NCBI RefSeq assembly: GCF_000613845.1
Contig: NZ_BAJT01000003.1
Span: forward strand, 157,237 to 221,236
Length of the DNA stretch: 64,000 bases
DNA from: Asaia astilbis JCM 15831
GTDB taxonomy: Bacteria > Pseudomonadota > Alphaproteobacteria > Acetobacterales > Acetobacteraceae
Direction of reading: 5' to 3'
Part shown: positions 63,573 to 64,000 of the stretch, piece by piece
How the letters are laid out: the number at the start of each line of letters is the position of its first letter
Numbering within the stretch: the stretch's first letter is position 1
Translations under genes and position numbers: made by a program
The notes under the pieces: model-generated
What the model was told of the DNA's origin: nothing
Databases searched by the model: none
Seen by the model: the letters and a program-made list of their open reading frames with translations, nothing else

Positions 63573-63997
63573 TTAGGCTGTCGGGGCTTTCGGCAAGGCT
63601 GTGCTCGTCGTGTCAGAGCCATTGGCGATTGCCATCAGGCTCTTGAGATACGAGACCCAGGCGTCAGGCGTAGCCTCGTTCAGAATGCCGTAATTGTTGT
63701 AAACGTAGCCTCGGGCTGACGATAACTCGTCGGATGCCTGCTTCGCGAGCGTAGGAGCGGGAATATAGTTGCTATCTTCCGTAACCGTAGATAGGTCGAT
63801 CAGTGAACCATACCCACCATTAGACACAGCACTAGGCGAGCCATTGCTGTCCGGGATGATAGCTGCACCATTTTCAGCGCCAGAAAAAGTAGAGAATGCT
63901 GCTCGTCGGTCACTGCGACAACGTCTGACGGCATGTCAGAATACGACTCTTCATCGTCGTAGAACAGGCGAGTAGACTTCGAGTAATGGTAAGGCAT
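63573..63997 (-). CDS. Tail-fibre assembly (Tfa)-like protein (frameshifted)
   Basis: Tfa proteins chaperone tail-fibre folding. The start at 63997 (MPYHYSKSTRLFYDDEES) leads into VAVTDEQHSLLF, typical of the family. One missing T near 63885 then restores GAENGAAIIPDSNGSPSAVSNGG in a second frame. The end, TPDAWVSYLKSLMAIANGSD and ALPKAPTA, matches Tfa-like tails. The corrected length is about 141 aa. It may extend beyond what is visible only if an upstream start lies past 64000. Confidence 0.6.
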
Positions 63998-64000
63998 GTT

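Overview
The window looks like a stretch of chromosome from an acetic acid bacterium (Acetobacteraceae, Alphaproteobacteria; perhaps Asaia or a close relative). This is inferred from the high-GC codon use, the pyruvate dehydrogenase operon whose E1-beta subunit carries its own lipoyl domain, and the mix of cydDC, glk, an alginate-export-type porin and siroheme sulfite reductase genes. No rRNA or recognisable tRNA was seen, so the assignment rests on protein resemblance alone.

Layout. Positions 1-6577 (mostly minus strand) hold core metabolism and division genes: ftsB, eno, an OsmC-like gene, kdsA, pyrG, secG and tpiA, with one DUF3429 membrane gene on the plus strand. A perfect 13-bp-arm inverted repeat lies between tpiA and the divergent ppiD. 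Positions 6803-19467 (plus strand) form a long dense run: ppiD, trpEGDC, pdhA-pdhB-pdhC-lpd, lipA and a coq10-like gene. Positions 19601-28492 hold a small exported protein, cydDC, an OmpA-like lipoprotein, recQ, a PCu(A)C-like copper protein and nrdR-nusB-thiL. Positions 28578-35074 hold a divergent GNAT/SDR pair, glucokinase, a DctA-type carboxylate symporter and an alginate-export porin. Positions 35140-45490 hold DUF2849-cysI-DUF934 (sulfite reduction), a flavin reductase, mtnK-NUDIX-aldo/keto reductase, an exonuclease/endonuclease/phosphatase protein, carbonic anhydrase and alaS. Positions 45581-55397 hold a GtrA protein, a TonB receptor-kinase-PnuC uptake cluster, an MFS transporter, an amidase, nadK and moaB.

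From about 55.4 kb the character changes. A large multidomain glycosyltransferase (55425-58385) appears to have lost its N-terminus. After a gene-poor gap with a terminator, a prophage edge follows (about 58.7 kb to the window end). It has two unrecognised plus-strand genes, then a minus-strand lysis module (spanin-like pair, holin-like protein, lysozyme-like endolysin). A terminator separates this from a tail-fibre module (fibre with tandem 30-bp repeats, fibre-tail adaptor, Tfa-like protein). The prophage continues past the right edge.

A striking property is about 25 apparent frameshifts in otherwise well-conserved genes, many of them essential (eno, kdsA, tpiA, alaS). Nearly all fit a single missing base, often in a short homopolymer. 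I read these as sequencing or assembly errors and annotate such genes as single full-length CDSs, giving the break position in each entry.
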